Shown here: positions 42,861-51,785 of the stretch, piece after piece
Position numbering within the stretch: the stretch's first letter is position 1
Layout: every line of letters starts with the position of its first letter
Source: Poseidonibacter lekithochrous
GTDB taxonomy: Bacteria > Campylobacterota > Campylobacteria > Campylobacterales > Arcobacteraceae
Direction: 5' to 3'
Length of the DNA: 64,000 nucleotides
NCBI RefSeq assembly: GCF_018861145.1
Contig: NZ_JAHKQT010000017.1
Coordinates: 62,001-126,000 of the forward strand
Notes under the pieces: generated by a model
What the model was told of the DNA's origin: nothing
The model's database searches: none
What the model saw: only the letters and a program-made list of their open reading frames with translations
Made by a program: the position numbers and the translations under genes

Positions 42861-43934
42861 TTGAGTAATATAATAGATGAATGTAATGCAAAAATTAATC
42901 ATCATATAAAAAATATTTCTGAAGAAATAAAACCTTTTACAGATATATTCAATAAAATATTTATATTTGATGAAATTTTAATAAGTGAAAATGGTGGAAA
43001 AACTAAATTAAATAGACAAATATTAAATGACCAACATGATTTAATGCAAAATAAAATCCTTCTAATTAATTCTGAACTAAATCAATGTTTAGATGTTGTT
43101 AAAGGATATTTGGAAGTAATACTATTAGAGTGTAATAAATCAAGTCAAATAGAAACTGTAAATTTAATATATGATGATAAAAACTTTTTAGATTTATTAG
43201 AAATGGACTTGGAAACTAAAGTTATTCCTAGTACACAAAAGAAAAAACTATTAAAAGATGTTCAAAAACTATCAAATATAAAAAATAAAATATTTAATCT
43301 AAAATACTTAGTAACAATGTTTGATACAACAATTGTTGATAAATATTTAAATAAATTAGGTGTTGAAGATTTAATAAATAGTACATTTATTTTTGAACTT
43401 ATTGATACTTTTGCCTTACATTTTGAAGAATTAAAAAAGTTTGAGTATGTAATTAATAATTTTGATAAAGATAGTGAATCTATAAAAGATTTTTCTGTTC
43501 TTAACTATTTACTTGAGTTACACAAAAGAAGATCAGATAATTATATTTACGCAAATTTTAGATATAAAATTTCTTTAGATTACAATTTAGATTTAGATTT
43601 AAGAAAAAAAGTTGAAATGAACATTATCTATCTTGAAAATATTATCTCATCTTTTATTGAACAATCATGTATGGATTTAGTAAAAAAAGAGATGAAAAAA
43701 GGAAAAATAAATAAATTAATCGAAGTAAATATTTTTAAGCATAAAAGAAATATCCAATTAGTAGTTAAAAATAATGGATTTGAAGTAAAAAATATTCATA
43801 CTCTTTTTCTATCTGATACTGAAAATAAATATATTATTGAAGCAAAAAATTTAGCAACTATGTTAGGTGCAAGCATAGAAGTAACTACGCTTGAAGATGA
43901 AGGAATGGCTTACTCTTGTTCTTTTAAAATTTAA
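42861..43934 (+). CDS. Histidine-kinase-like ATPase domain protein, degenerate
   Basis: 357 residues, no signal or membrane segment. The first 230 residues are helical; the central stretch LEMDLETKVIPSTQKKKLL and the last 100 residues (RKKVEMNIIYLENIISSFIEQS to ASIEVTTLEDEGMAYSCSFKI) follow the pattern of a HATPase_c domain, with LATMLGASIEV at the place where kinases have the G2 region. The N-box asparagine and G1 motif are not recognisable, so it may be an ATP-non-binding relative. Start is TTG with AAGG upstream. It is the last gene of the cluster and may be a regulator of assembly. Low certainty. Confidence 0.45.
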   Translation: MSNIIDECNAKINHHIKNISEEIKPFTDIFNKIFIFDEILISENGGKTKLNRQILNDQHDLMQNKILLINSELNQCLDVVKGYLEVILLECNKSSQIETVNLIYDDKNFLDLLEMDLETKVIPSTQKKKLLKDVQKLSNIKNKIFNLKYLVTMFDTTIVDKYLNKLGVEDLINSTFIFELIDTFALHFEELKKFEYVINNFDKDSESIKDFSVLNYLLELHKRRSDNYIYANFRYKISLDYNLDLDLRKKVEMNIIYLENIISSFIEQSCMDLVKKEMKKGKINKLIEVNIFKHKRNIQLVVKNNGFEVKNIHTLFLSDTENKYIIEAKNLATMLGASIEVTTLEDEGMAYSCSFKI

Positions 43935-43935
43935 T

Positions 43936-43960
43936 AAAACTAAAGTTGGCCTTTAGTTTT
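43936..43960. terminator. Bidirectional terminator between the pilus-like cluster and purT
   Basis: A perfect 10-bp stem (AAAACTAAAG / CTTTAGTTTT) with the 5-base loop TTGGC, between two convergent genes and overlapping the purT stop. Confidence 0.85.
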
Positions 43961-45128
43961 ATTTATCGTCAAAGTTCCCTATAATCTCTTTAGCTTTTTG
44001 TAAAGCTTTATCGCTAGAATCCTTATCAAATGTCAAAGCAACTGCCATTCTTCTGCCTACATGGCTTTGTGGCTTTCCAAATACTCTAATAATAGAATCT
44101 TTTGTAAACGATTGTTCAAAAATATCAACTTGAGGATTAAAGCTATCATTTCTTGCTTTATATGCAGCACTAGCACCTGCTCCATAATCAATATAATCTA
44201 AAGGAAGTCCTAAAACAGCACGTACATGAAGTGCAAACTCGCTAGCTGATTGTGTAATCATAGTAACCATTCCTGTATCATGAGGTCTTGGACTTACTTC
44301 TGAGAAATATACTTCATCACCTTTTACAAACATTTCAACGCCAAAGATACCTCGACCACCTAAACCATCCGTAACAGTTTTTGCAATCTCTTGAGCTTTT
44401 ATTTTTGCATCTTCACTCATGTTCATAGGTTGCCATGAAAAGATAAAGTCACCATCTTGTTGTATATGTCCAATTGGTTCACAAAATACAGTTTGTTTTT
44501 CATTTCGTACAGTTAGCATTGTAATTTCATAATCAAAAGTAATAAATTCTTCTACAATTAATTCACTAGCATCACCTCTAGCTTCTTTTGCTATTTCCCA
44601 AGATTCTTCTAACTCATTTGCACTTTTTGCAACACTTTGTCCATGACCTGAAGAACTCATAACCGGTTTAATTACACAAGGGAATCCCATCTTTTCTGCT
44701 GCTTTTTGTAAGCCTTCAAAAGTACTTACAAATTCGTATCCACCAGTTTTAACACCAAGTTCTACTGCTGCAAACTCTCTGATGTTTTTTCTATTCATTG
44801 TTTTATTTACTGCATCTGCATTTGGAATTACATGGAAACCTTCTTCTTCTGCTGTAAAAAGTGCTTGAATATTTATAGCTTCAACTTCAGGCAAGATAAA
44901 GTTAGGTTTTTCTCTTCTTATTACATCTAAAATCTCATCTTTATTTTTCATATTAATAGTATAAGATTTATTTGCTACTAATTGTGCTGGTGCGTTATTA
45001 TAGCTATCAACTGCAATTGTTTCAATCCCAAGTCTTTGTGCTTCGATTACAACTTCTTTTCCTAATTCTCCACTACCTAATAGCATTATTTTTATTGAAT
45101 CTGATTTTAAAGGTGCTGTAAAATTCAT
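43959..45128 (-). CDS. purT: Phosphoribosylglycinamide formyltransferase 2
   Basis: 389 residues, ATP-grasp enzyme that forms formyl-GAR from GAR, formate and ATP in purine synthesis. The N-terminal domain has [20 protein letters not shown] and [14 protein letters not shown]; the ATP-grasp core contains [16 protein letters not shown] and [20 protein letters not shown], ending with [15 protein letters not shown]. Full length and unambiguous. It starts a minus-strand group that is followed downstream by the terminator. Confidence 0.96.
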   Translation of the reverse strand: MNFTAPLKSDSIKIMLLGSGELGKEVVIEAQRLGIETIAVDSYNNAPAQLVANKSYTINMKNKDEILDVIRREKPNFILPEVEAINIQALFTAEEEGFHVIPNADAVNKTMNRKNIREFAAVELGVKTGGYEFVSTFEGLQKAAEKMGFPCVIKPVMSSSGHGQSVAKSANELEESWEIAKEARGDASELIVEEFITFDYEITMLTVRNEKQTVFCEPIGHIQQDGDFIFSWQPMNMSEDAKIKAQEIAKTVTDGLGGRGIFGVEMFVKGDEVYFSEVSPRPHDTGMVTMITQSASEFALHVRAVLGLPLDYIDYGAGASAAYKARNDSFNPQVDIFEQSFTKDSIIRVFGKPQSHVGRRMAVALTFDKDSSDKALQKAKEIIGNFDDK

Positions 45129-45136
45129 ATTTATCC

Positions 45137-45889
45137 TTATTTTATATTTTGCTTGTACATATTTTTATTATAGAATCTTTTATCGTATTTTTCAAGTTTA
45201 TTTTTTCTAATTACTATTTCTAGAATTGATAAGTATTCTTCTCCAATACCTGAATAATTTATCATAGTTTGTGATAATTCCAAGCCATTTAAGTGTTTAT
45301 TTTCTATTCTCATTTTGTATCTCTTTTCTTGAAAAGATTTATATGCTCTATTCCTATTTAAATTTAACATATAAGCAGTAATAGAATCTTCTAAAGTTTT
45401 AAAAATTCTAATAAAATGCTTGTCTTCATCATTTCTTTGTTCTGGAAGTATCCCAATCTTTGGATTATATGTCCAATGTCCAAAGATATTATTTGCTTTT
45501 TGTATAAATCTACTTTTCCCCCAACCACTTTCTATAGCAGCTTGAGCTAAACTCATTGAAGGAGGTATAATATCTATTTTTTTCATATATGAAGTGATAT
45601 TATAAAGTTTTTTTATTCTATATTTCTTTTTTATTTCAAGAAGTTTTTTAAATTCTTCTGACTTGGTATTTATATTTAATAAATTTGATGAAAGTATTTT
45701 TTTTATAAAAGTTCTTTCTTCTAAAATTTTATTATTTTGATTTTCAGTCATATTATAAATGTATTCGAAAAAATAAATTCTTGATTTTTCATTATTTTCA
45801 ATTAGATAATATTCTTTTGGCATACCTTTTGCGAAAAGATTTATTGAAAAAGAAATAAAAAATACTAAAAAGAATCTATTTAGTGTCAT
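45137..45889 (-). CDS. Bax-like glucosaminidase-family protein
   Basis: 250 residues with a Sec signal ([15 protein letters not shown]). The core matches the Bax/glucosaminidase lysozyme-like domain: [30 protein letters not shown] with the catalytic Glu in AIESG, then [23 protein letters not shown]. It should cleave or bind peptidoglycan in the periplasm. It lies 8 bases upstream of purT and 6 bases downstream of dapF, so it appears co-transcribed with dapF, the enzyme that makes the meso-diaminopimelate used in the wall. Confidence 0.85.
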   Translation of the reverse strand: MTLNRFFLVFFISFSINLFAKGMPKEYYLIENNEKSRIYFFEYIYNMTENQNNKILEERTFIKKILSSNLLNINTKSEEFKKLLEIKKKYRIKKLYNITSYMKKIDIIPPSMSLAQAAIESGWGKSRFIQKANNIFGHWTYNPKIGILPEQRNDEDKHFIRIFKTLEDSITAYMLNLNRNRAYKSFQEKRYKMRIENKHLNGLELSQTMINYSGIGEEYLSILEIVIRKNKLEKYDKRFYNKNMYKQNIK

Positions 45890-45895
45890 TTTTAA

Positions 45896-46645
45896 TTACT
45901 TATTTGTGGTAAACACATTTTTTACCGCACCTTTAAAATAAATAGTATTATCAACTAAACTTAAACTTAATTCTTCTTGGCTTTTTGGATAAACAAAAGT
46001 TTTATTAGAAACTAGATTTAAATTGTTTGCTCTTAAAAAACAAGCAGCCATTCCTGTTCCACAAGCTAATGTCTCACCCTCAACACCTCTTTCATAAGTT
46101 CGGACTTTTAAAACTTTTCCCTCTTTGCCGTCTTCTATTTTTGCAAAGTTAACATTTGCATTATGTTCATATCTCATTTTAGCACTTAAATCATGGTCAT
46201 ATTTTTCTAAGTCATCTACTATTGTTACTAAGTGAGGAACGCCTGTATCTACTAAGTACCAAGTGAATCCTTCTTGTTCAAACTCTTCTTTTATAACAAT
46301 TGGAGCTGTTAACTCAGTTTCAACAATATCATCTTCAACTATAGATTTTATAAGTCCTGCACCTGTTAAAAACTTCATAGAATTTGGAGCTAAACCATTT
46401 TTATATGCATAATGTGCACAAGCTCTTGTTCCATTTCCACACATTGAAGCATCACTTCCATCACTATTGTAAAATAACCATTCAAAATCTGCTTTTTCAT
46501 TTGGAACTAATACTATTAAACCATCAGCTCCAATTCCTTCTGTTCTATTACAAAGTTCTATTGCTTCTTTTGAATAGTCTTTTTTAATAAAGGTATGGAA
46601 AATAACAAAGTCGTTTCCACTTGCACTATATTTAGTATATGTCAT
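45896..46645 (-). CDS. dapF: Diaminopimelate epimerase
   Basis: 249 residues. It converts LL- to meso-diaminopimelate for lysine and peptidoglycan. The two active-site cysteines are in MCGNGTRACAHYAY and GETLACGTGMAACFL. The N-terminus YTKYSASGNDFVIF is typical; the stretch GNDFV binds the substrate. It overlaps coaE by four bases (ATGA), so the two are translationally coupled. Confidence 0.95.
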   Translation of the reverse strand: MTYTKYSASGNDFVIFHTFIKKDYSKEAIELCNRTEGIGADGLIVLVPNEKADFEWLFYNSDGSDASMCGNGTRACAHYAYKNGLAPNSMKFLTGAGLIKSIVEDDIVETELTAPIVIKEEFEQEGFTWYLVDTGVPHLVTIVDDLEKYDHDLSAKMRYEHNANVNFAKIEDGKEGKVLKVRTYERGVEGETLACGTGMAACFLRANNLNLVSNKTFVYPKSQEELSLSLVDNTIYFKGAVKNVFTTNK

Positions 46646-47232
46646 ATAATTTCTCCTATAATTCTTTGCACTTCTTTTTCTAAATGTTCTAAATCTTTTG
46701 AATTATCTATTAAGATATCCGCTAAACTCTTTTTTTCTTCAATATCCATTTGATTAGATATTTTTAATTTGGCTTCATTTTCATCAATATTATCTCTTAT
46801 CATTAGTCTTTGAATTTGAATATCATTTGGTGTATAAACTACTAATGATTTTGGTATTGGATAACGCATTTTTTCAAAAAACAAAGGGATATCAACAAAA
46901 TATTTCTTATTTTGTTTTTCTAATATTTTCGACTCTTTTATAACCTCTTCTTTTATAAGTGGATGAAGTAAAGCCTCTAATTTTAGTTTATTATCTTCAT
47001 TTGAAAAGATAATTTTACCTAACTCTTTTCTTATAACTTTTCCATTTTCAACATACTGTTCTCCAAACATAGAAGCTATTTTGTGAGCATTTTCATCTAA
47101 TAACTTATGTGCTATTTTGTCTGCATCAATAATTGAAAAGCCATGAAGTTTCAAAAGCTTACAAACTGTACTTTTTCCTGTCGAAATTCCACCTGTTAAG
47201 GCGATTGCATTTTTAAATAAATCCTTGTTCAT
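46642..47232 (-). CDS. coaE: Dephospho-CoA kinase
   Basis: 196 residues. It phosphorylates dephospho-CoA, the last step in coenzyme A synthesis. P-loop at residues 13-21 (LTGGISTGKSTVCKLL), then IIDADKIAHKLL and the CoA-domain segment LHPLIKEEV with FVDIPLFFEK. Full length. It is the first gene of the coaE-dapF-bax-purT run and is divergent from purM. Confidence 0.94.
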   Translation of the reverse strand: MNKDLFKNAIALTGGISTGKSTVCKLLKLHGFSIIDADKIAHKLLDENAHKIASMFGEQYVENGKVIRKELGKIIFSNEDNKLKLEALLHPLIKEEVIKESKILEKQNKKYFVDIPLFFEKMRYPIPKSLVVYTPNDIQIQRLMIRDNIDENEAKLKISNQMDIEEKKSLADILIDNSKDLEHLEKEVQRIIGEII

Positions 47233-47328
47233 GTAAAAAGTTTACAATAATAATGATTTATTTAAAATTTAATAGAAGTTTTATCTTTATATTTCATTGT
47301 ATATAATCCTTAATATTTATAAACATTT

Positions 47329-47337
47329 TGATATAAT
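47329..47337 (+). promoter_or_regulatory. Extended -10 promoter of purM
   Basis: TGATATAAT, an exact extended -10, lies 46 bases before the purM start; a ribosome site AAAAGGTG precedes the ATG. Confidence 0.65.
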
Positions 47338-47383
47338 TGCCAAAATATTTTAAATTAATCAAAGACAATAAAAAAGGTGAATA

Positions 47384-48379
47384 ATGAGCACAGTTAGTTA
47401 CAAAGACGCAGGCGTTGATATCGATGCTGGGAATCAGTTTGTAGAAAATATTAAACCTCTTGTAAAATCAACAATGATACCAGGTGTATTAGGTGGAATT
47501 GGTTCTTTCGCAGGAGCTTTTGAATTACCTACTGGATATAAACAACCTGTTATTCTTTCAGGAACTGATGGAGTTGGTACAAAACTTAAGTTAGCAATTG
47601 ATTCTAAAAAGTTTGATACAGTTGGAATTGACTTAGTTGCTATGTGTACAAATGATTTATTATGTAACTTTGGTGAACCATTATTTTTCTTAGATTATTA
47701 TGCAACTGCAAAGCTTGAAGTTGAAGAAGCAACAGCTGTTGTTAAAGGAATTGCTGAGGGTTGTATTAGAAGTGAATGTGCTTTAGTTGGTGGAGAAACT
47801 GCTGAAATGCCAGGTATGTATAAAGAGGGTGATTTTGATTTAGCTGGTTTTTGCGTAGGAATTGCGGAAAAAGAAGAGTTAAATAGAATTGAAAGAATTG
47901 CTGCTGGTGATACTTTAATTGCCTTACCATCTTCTGGTATTCACTCAAATGGTTTTAGCTTGGTGCGAAAACTATTATTAGAAAAATTAGGCATGTCTTT
48001 AGATGATGATTTCCAAGGGAAGCCTTTAAAAGATGTATTATTAGAGCCAACTAGAATTTATGTAAAAGAATTCAAAGCTAATAAAGAAAATATTAATGCT
48101 TTAGCACATATTACTGGTGGTGGAATTACTGAAAACTTACCAAGAGTTTTACCTGATAATTTAAAAGCAGTTGTAAAAAGAGACTCAGTTAGAGTTTTAC
48201 CTATTTTTGAATTTATGAGTGCTCATGTAGAACTAGAAGAAATGTATAGAACATTTAACATGGGTGTTGGTATGATTTTAGTTGTAAATCCTGCAAATGT
48301 TGATGCTGTTTTAGCAAATACTGATGGTTATGTTATTGGTGAAATTGCTGAGGGTGAAAAAGGTGTTGAGTTTATCTAA
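47384..48379 (+). CDS. purM: Phosphoribosylformylglycinamidine cyclo-ligase
   Basis: 331 residues, AIR synthase. Family motifs: [19 protein letters not shown] at the N-terminus, [46 protein letters not shown] and [15 protein letters not shown]. It makes aminoimidazole ribotide from FGAM. It is monocistronic, with its own extended -10 and a strong terminator. Confidence 0.97.
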   Translation: MSTVSYKDAGVDIDAGNQFVENIKPLVKSTMIPGVLGGIGSFAGAFELPTGYKQPVILSGTDGVGTKLKLAIDSKKFDTVGIDLVAMCTNDLLCNFGEPLFFLDYYATAKLEVEEATAVVKGIAEGCIRSECALVGGETAEMPGMYKEGDFDLAGFCVGIAEKEELNRIERIAAGDTLIALPSSGIHSNGFSLVRKLLLEKLGMSLDDDFQGKPLKDVLLEPTRIYVKEFKANKENINALAHITGGGITENLPRVLPDNLKAVVKRDSVRVLPIFEFMSAHVELEEMYRTFNMGVGMILVVNPANVDAVLANTDGYVIGEIAEGEKGVEFI

Positions 48380-48420
48380 ATAAGCTTATTTAATAAACTT
48401 TAAATACCTAGTAACTAGAA

Positions 48421-48455
48421 AAAGCTAAGTTTATATAAACTTAGCTTTTTTTATG
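48421..48455. terminator. Terminator between purM and the GAPDH-like gene
   Basis: AAAGCTAAGTTTA / TAAACTTAGCTTT, a near-continuous palindrome of about 28 bases followed by a T-run on the plus strand and an A-run (T-run on minus) before it, fitting both convergent genes. Confidence 0.85.
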
Positions 48456-48457
48456 TC

Positions 48458-49486
48458 TTAATCTTTCTTATTTTTATAATACTTTAAAATCTCTACAACC
48501 TTTGAAGCATATCCCCATTCATTATCATACCAAAGTAGAAGTTTTACCATTTTATTGTTTTTAACATCTGTATACCTATGATCTATAATTGTAGTTTTAT
48601 GCTCTTTTTTAAAGTCACTTGAAACTAATGGCTCATTATTATTTAACATAATAGGAAAAGATTGATTTCTTTCATAATTCTCAAAAATATCAATTATTTC
48701 TTCTTTTGTACATTCTTCATTTAAAAATAAAGTTACATTTATTGCACCTACTGTATCTGTTGGAACTCTAAGTGAGCTTGATGAGATTAACTCTGCATTA
48801 ATTTTAGGACAAATATATGAGCATGCTTCAATAGTAGTCGTTTTATTTGGAATAATATTTTGAGTTGATGAACGTCCAAACTCAAAATTACACTCAACAT
48901 CTCTTGTTGCACTTCCTACAAAACTTCCATCTAAAACTCTTTGATGATTTAATAGTGGATGGATAGTTACAATATCTCCACAAAAGATTCCTTTTTTTTC
49001 ATTTAAAAGATTTAATGCAGGAAGTAGTGCTGTTGCATTACAAGAACTTGTTGAGATTACTTTATGTTTTTTTATCTCAAGTTGTTTTTCATTTACGCCT
49101 AAAATTAGATTTATATCCGCATTTACATTTGGGTGGGTTAAAAAGACTGCTTGAACATCAAGGTTTTGTAAAATATCTTTTTCTTCTTTTTTCCCACTTG
49201 CATCGATTATAATATCAATATTACTTAAATCAATATCTTTTAAACAAGAGTGATTTACTATTTTTATTTTTGAAGAACTATTTTGTATATAGTTATCATC
49301 TGCTATTTTAAATTTATCTTCAATATTCCCATAAGTTGAATCATGATTTATTGAGTAAACAATGTTTTTAATATAAGGATTTATTTCATTTATAGAAACA
49401 ATTTCAAATGTATCATTTTTATCTAATAATCTTAGAATTACTTTTCCAATACGTCCAACGCCGTTTAATAATACTCGTGTTTTCAT
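48458..49486 (-). CDS. Glyceraldehyde-3-phosphate dehydrogenase family protein, divergent
   Basis: 342 residues. NAD-binding start VLLNGVGRIGKVILRLL; catalytic cysteine in VISTSSCNATALLPALNLL (canonical form SNASCTTNCLAP), partner His in TIHPLLNHQRVLDG, phosphate site in FGRSSTQNIIPNKTTT, and SSSLRVPTDTVGAINVTLFL. The C-terminal WYDNEWGYASKVVEIL is fully conserved. It could act on glyceraldehyde-3-phosphate or erythrose-4-phosphate; the altered active-site neighbourhood leaves substrate open. It is transcribed alone and ends at the purM terminator. Confidence 0.85.
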   Translation of the reverse strand: MKTRVLLNGVGRIGKVILRLLDKNDTFEIVSINEINPYIKNIVYSINHDSTYGNIEDKFKIADDNYIQNSSSKIKIVNHSCLKDIDLSNIDIIIDASGKKEEKDILQNLDVQAVFLTHPNVNADINLILGVNEKQLEIKKHKVISTSSCNATALLPALNLLNEKKGIFCGDIVTIHPLLNHQRVLDGSFVGSATRDVECNFEFGRSSTQNIIPNKTTTIEACSYICPKINAELISSSSLRVPTDTVGAINVTLFLNEECTKEEIIDIFENYERNQSFPIMLNNNEPLVSSDFKKEHKTTIIDHRYTDVKNNKMVKLLLWYDNEWGYASKVVEILKYYKNKKD

Positions 49487-49588
49487 ATATAATTACCTAT
49501 TTTAATACAAGATTTTTGAAATTGTACCATTTATCATATTATCTTTGATATAGTTACTTATTATAAAGATAAAAGGAGATTTAAAACA

Positions 49589-49843
49589 TTGAATAAAACA
49601 CAAATAAGTTGCAGTCTGTATGATCATATTGAAATAGCATGTTTGTATAAATATGAAATTGAAATACATACTATTAATGAAGATGTTTTTAGAGGAATTG
49701 CAATTGATACAAAATTAAATGATGAAAAGAAAGAGTGTATTGTTATTACAAGTGAAAATATCAATAAGTTGATTCTTTTAGAAGATATTGAAAAGTTAAA
49801 AGTTCTCACTAAAAATGCAAAGTTTAGTGAGATTGTTTTTTAG
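49589..49843 (+). CDS. Rof-like (Rho-binding antiterminator family) small protein
   Basis: 84 residues. The N-terminal pattern ISCSLYDHIEIACLYKYEIEIHTI matches Rof proteins (INC--YD-LE-AC--), the small Sm-like beta-barrel inhibitors of Rho; the remainder keeps the beta-strand rhythm (FRGIAIDTKLND, ECIVITSENINKL). In E. coli Rof binds the Rho primary site; whether it does so here is unknown. The start is TTG at 49589 with AAAAGGAGA eight bases upstream, which fixes the start. Confidence 0.7.
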   Translation: MNKTQISCSLYDHIEIACLYKYEIEIHTINEDVFRGIAIDTKLNDEKKECIVITSENINKLILLEDIEKLKVLTKNAKFSEIVF

Positions 49844-49848
49844 ATAAT

Positions 49849-50550
49849 TTAACTTTCTTTCATTTCTATAAACAAAAAGTGAGAATTGCTAATAGCTTCA
49901 ATATTTAGCATACTCTCTTTTGTAACTTCTAGTGCATCTCCATGATTTAACTCAATATTATTAACTCTTGATGAACCTTCAATTTGCACAAAATATACTT
50001 GTCTGTTTTCATCTATTTTATATTCTAAGCTCTTTTCTTTATTAAGTTGGCTTACATAAATATTTATATCTTGATAAATTTTAATTTTTGCATTTCCCTC
50101 TTGTGAAGAAACAATATTTAAAAGTTTGTTATCTTTTTCTTCTTTAAATCTATGGGAACCATAAAGTCTTGGAAGTGAAACTTCAGGAGGAACTATCCAA
50201 ATTTGAAGAAGTCGTAAATCCTTTGAATTATGAATATTCTTTTCACTATGATAAATACCATCTCCAGCGCTTAGATACTGTACTTCACCTTCTTTTAAAG
50301 TCTCACTATTTCCCATTGAGTCTTTGTGTGTTATTTCTCCTTCTACTACATAAGAAATTATCTCCATATTTGAATGAGGATGAGTATCAAAGCCAGAGTT
50401 AGGATGAAGAATATCATCATTTAGTACTCTTAAAACACCAAAATTTATATTATTAGGATTTCTATATTCAGCGAATGAAAAATGAAATCTTGATTCTAGC
50501 CAGCCTAGATTTGATCTTCCCATATTTTCTTTTGATAATTTTTTTAGCAT
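49849..50550 (-). CDS. Pirin family protein
   Basis: 233 residues, bicupin. The pirin signature lies in the N-terminal cupin: HFSFAEYRNPNNINFGVLRVLNDD and HPNSGFDTHPHSNMEIISYVVEGEI, providing the metal-binding His cluster, followed by LSAGDGIYHSEKN. Bacterial pirins can have quercetinase or regulatory activity; the reaction here is unknown. It starts 21 bases after the yceI stop, so the two are one unit controlled by the MarR operator upstream of yceI. Confidence 0.9.
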   Translation of the reverse strand: MLKKLSKENMGRSNLGWLESRFHFSFAEYRNPNNINFGVLRVLNDDILHPNSGFDTHPHSNMEIISYVVEGEITHKDSMGNSETLKEGEVQYLSAGDGIYHSEKNIHNSKDLRLLQIWIVPPEVSLPRLYGSHRFKEEKDNKLLNIVSSQEGNAKIKIYQDINIYVSQLNKEKSLEYKIDENRQVYFVQIEGSSRVNNIELNHGDALEVTKESMLNIEAISNSHFLFIEMKES

Positions 50551-50571
50551 CTTAATTTAAAAAACCTTAGC

Positions 50572-51138
50572 TTATTTAGCTAAGATTCCTTCTAATTCTA
50601 TATCGAGTTTTATTTTTTCTCCAACAACAACTCCACCAGTTTCAAGAGCTTTATTCCAAGATAGAGCAAAATCTTTTCTATTAATTTTTCCGCTTAAAGA
50701 TAAACCTACTCTTTTATTTCCCCATGGATCAGTTATACTTCCATTATTTTCAAAATCAAGTTTTACATCTTTTGTAATACCATGAATTGTTAATTTCCCA
50801 TAAGCATTATCTCCAGATATCTTATCTAACTTAAAAGTTAAGTTAGGATATTTAGTAACTTCAAAAAAATCTGCTGATTTTAAATGCTCATCTCTTTTTT
50901 CATTTTCAGTGTTAATTGAAGAAGCTTCAATATTTCCAGTTAAAGAGTTTAATGTTTTAGTTTTCTCATCATAATCAAATGTTCCACTAAACTTGTCAAA
51001 CTTTCCACTTACATTTGTAATCATTAAATGCTTTACTTTAAAGCCAATATTAGAGTGACTTGTATCCACATTGTAAGTTCCAGCAAAAAGTGCAGATGCT
51101 GTAATAAGTGAGGCTAGTGTTAATTTTTTGAAATTCAT
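50572..51138 (-). CDS. YceI family periplasmic lipid-binding-like protein
   Basis: 188 residues with a Sec signal (KLTLASLITASALFA). The YceI domain covers the rest: TYNVDTSHSNIGFKVKHLMITNVSG and FSGTFDYDEKTKTLNSLTG, ending NRKDFALSWNKALETGG. The lipocalin-like barrel binds isoprenoid chains in studied members. It is the first gene of the yceI-pirin unit; a perfect palindrome TACTAATTAGTA lies 17 bases upstream of the start. Confidence 0.93.
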   Translation of the reverse strand: MNFKKLTLASLITASALFAGTYNVDTSHSNIGFKVKHLMITNVSGKFDKFSGTFDYDEKTKTLNSLTGNIEASSINTENEKRDEHLKSADFFEVTKYPNLTFKLDKISGDNAYGKLTIHGITKDVKLDFENNGSITDPWGNKRVGLSLSGKINRKDFALSWNKALETGGVVVGEKIKLDIELEGILAK

Positions 51139-51154
51139 TTTATTGTCCTTTTAT

Positions 51155-51166
51155 TACTAATTAGTA
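51155..51166. promoter_or_regulatory. MarR-type operator upstream of yceI
   Basis: A perfect 12-bp palindrome TACTAATTAGTA within TTACTAATTAGTAGTAA. The same 12 bases occur upstream of marR at 51654. Confidence 0.7.
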
Positions 51167-51184
51167 GTAATAGATTAAATTTTT

Positions 51185-51631
51185 TTAAATAGAGTTATAA
51201 ATTTTATTTAATAAATTGTAAAAAGTATCTAACTCTTCATCACTCAAGTCTTCAACACAATTATGAAGATTTTTTGCATGATTTGGAAATACTTTTTCAA
51301 TCACCTTTTTCCCTTTTTCCGTGATAGTTAATATTGATGCTCTTTTATCTTCAGGATTTAAAATAGAAGTAATCCAGCCATCTCTTTTTAAATTTTTTAT
51401 AACTACCGTAATGTTTCCAGGAGTACTCATAGTAAGTTTTGTAATTGAACTTATATTTAAATCACCTCTGTGATATAAAACTTCAAGTACTTTAAATTGA
51501 TTAAACGTAAGGTCATGTTCTGATAAATAGTTTACAGTTTGAGTGTGTATTTTTAAATTAAGTCTTTCTAATCTAACAATTGTTTTCATAGCTTTGTCAG
51601 TTCTTAATCCATAACTTTTTTTATTCATCAT
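51185..51631 (-). CDS. MarR family transcription regulator
   Basis: 148 residues: winged-helix with helices flanking (FNQFKVLEVLYHRGDLNISSITKLTMSTPGNITVVIKNL, then RDGWITSILNPEDKRASILTITEKG, the wing). Two adjacent ATGs begin the gene after an AAGGGA site. The palindrome TACTAATTAGTA lies 22 bases upstream and again before yceI, so it likely represses itself and the yceI-pirin unit, released by an oxidant or small ligand; a single cysteine near residue 120 (LHNCVEDL) could matter. Confidence 0.92.
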   Translation of the reverse strand: MMNKKSYGLRTDKAMKTIVRLERLNLKIHTQTVNYLSEHDLTFNQFKVLEVLYHRGDLNISSITKLTMSTPGNITVVIKNLKRDGWITSILNPEDKRASILTITEKGKKVIEKVFPNHAKNLHNCVEDLSDEELDTFYNLLNKIYNSI

Positions 51632-51653
51632 TAATCCCTTGACAAAATTATAC

Positions 51654-51665
51654 TACTAATTAGTA
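51654..51665. promoter_or_regulatory. MarR-type operator upstream of marR
   Basis: Perfect palindrome TACTAATTAGTA, identical to the site before yceI, in the marR promoter and in the marR-katA divergent region. Confidence 0.7.
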
Positions 51666-51716
51666 ATAAAGTCAATACTGGTAATAAATATATCAATATT
51701 ATATAAATTATTAGAA

Positions 51717-51761
51717 GATAATAATTATCCTTTAAGTTTAAATCTGACATACTGTTAGAAT
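51717..51761 (+). promoter_or_regulatory. katA promoter with Fur/PerR-like palindrome
   Basis: GATAATAATTATC (51717-51729), a perfect 6-1-6 palindrome resembling Fur/PerR boxes, and an extended -10 TGTTAGAAT at 51753-51761, 24 bases before the start. Confidence 0.5.
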
Positions 51762-51785
51762 ATATATAAGAATAAAAGGAAAATT

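Noticed and set aside
27610-43934. Cluster as a classical type II secretion system or a Tad system
   Set aside because: There is no GspG-type pseudopilin with a canonical leader, no GspD-type multi-N-domain secretin and no TadA/CpaE pair; the lipoprotein secretin and layout fit type IVb pili better.
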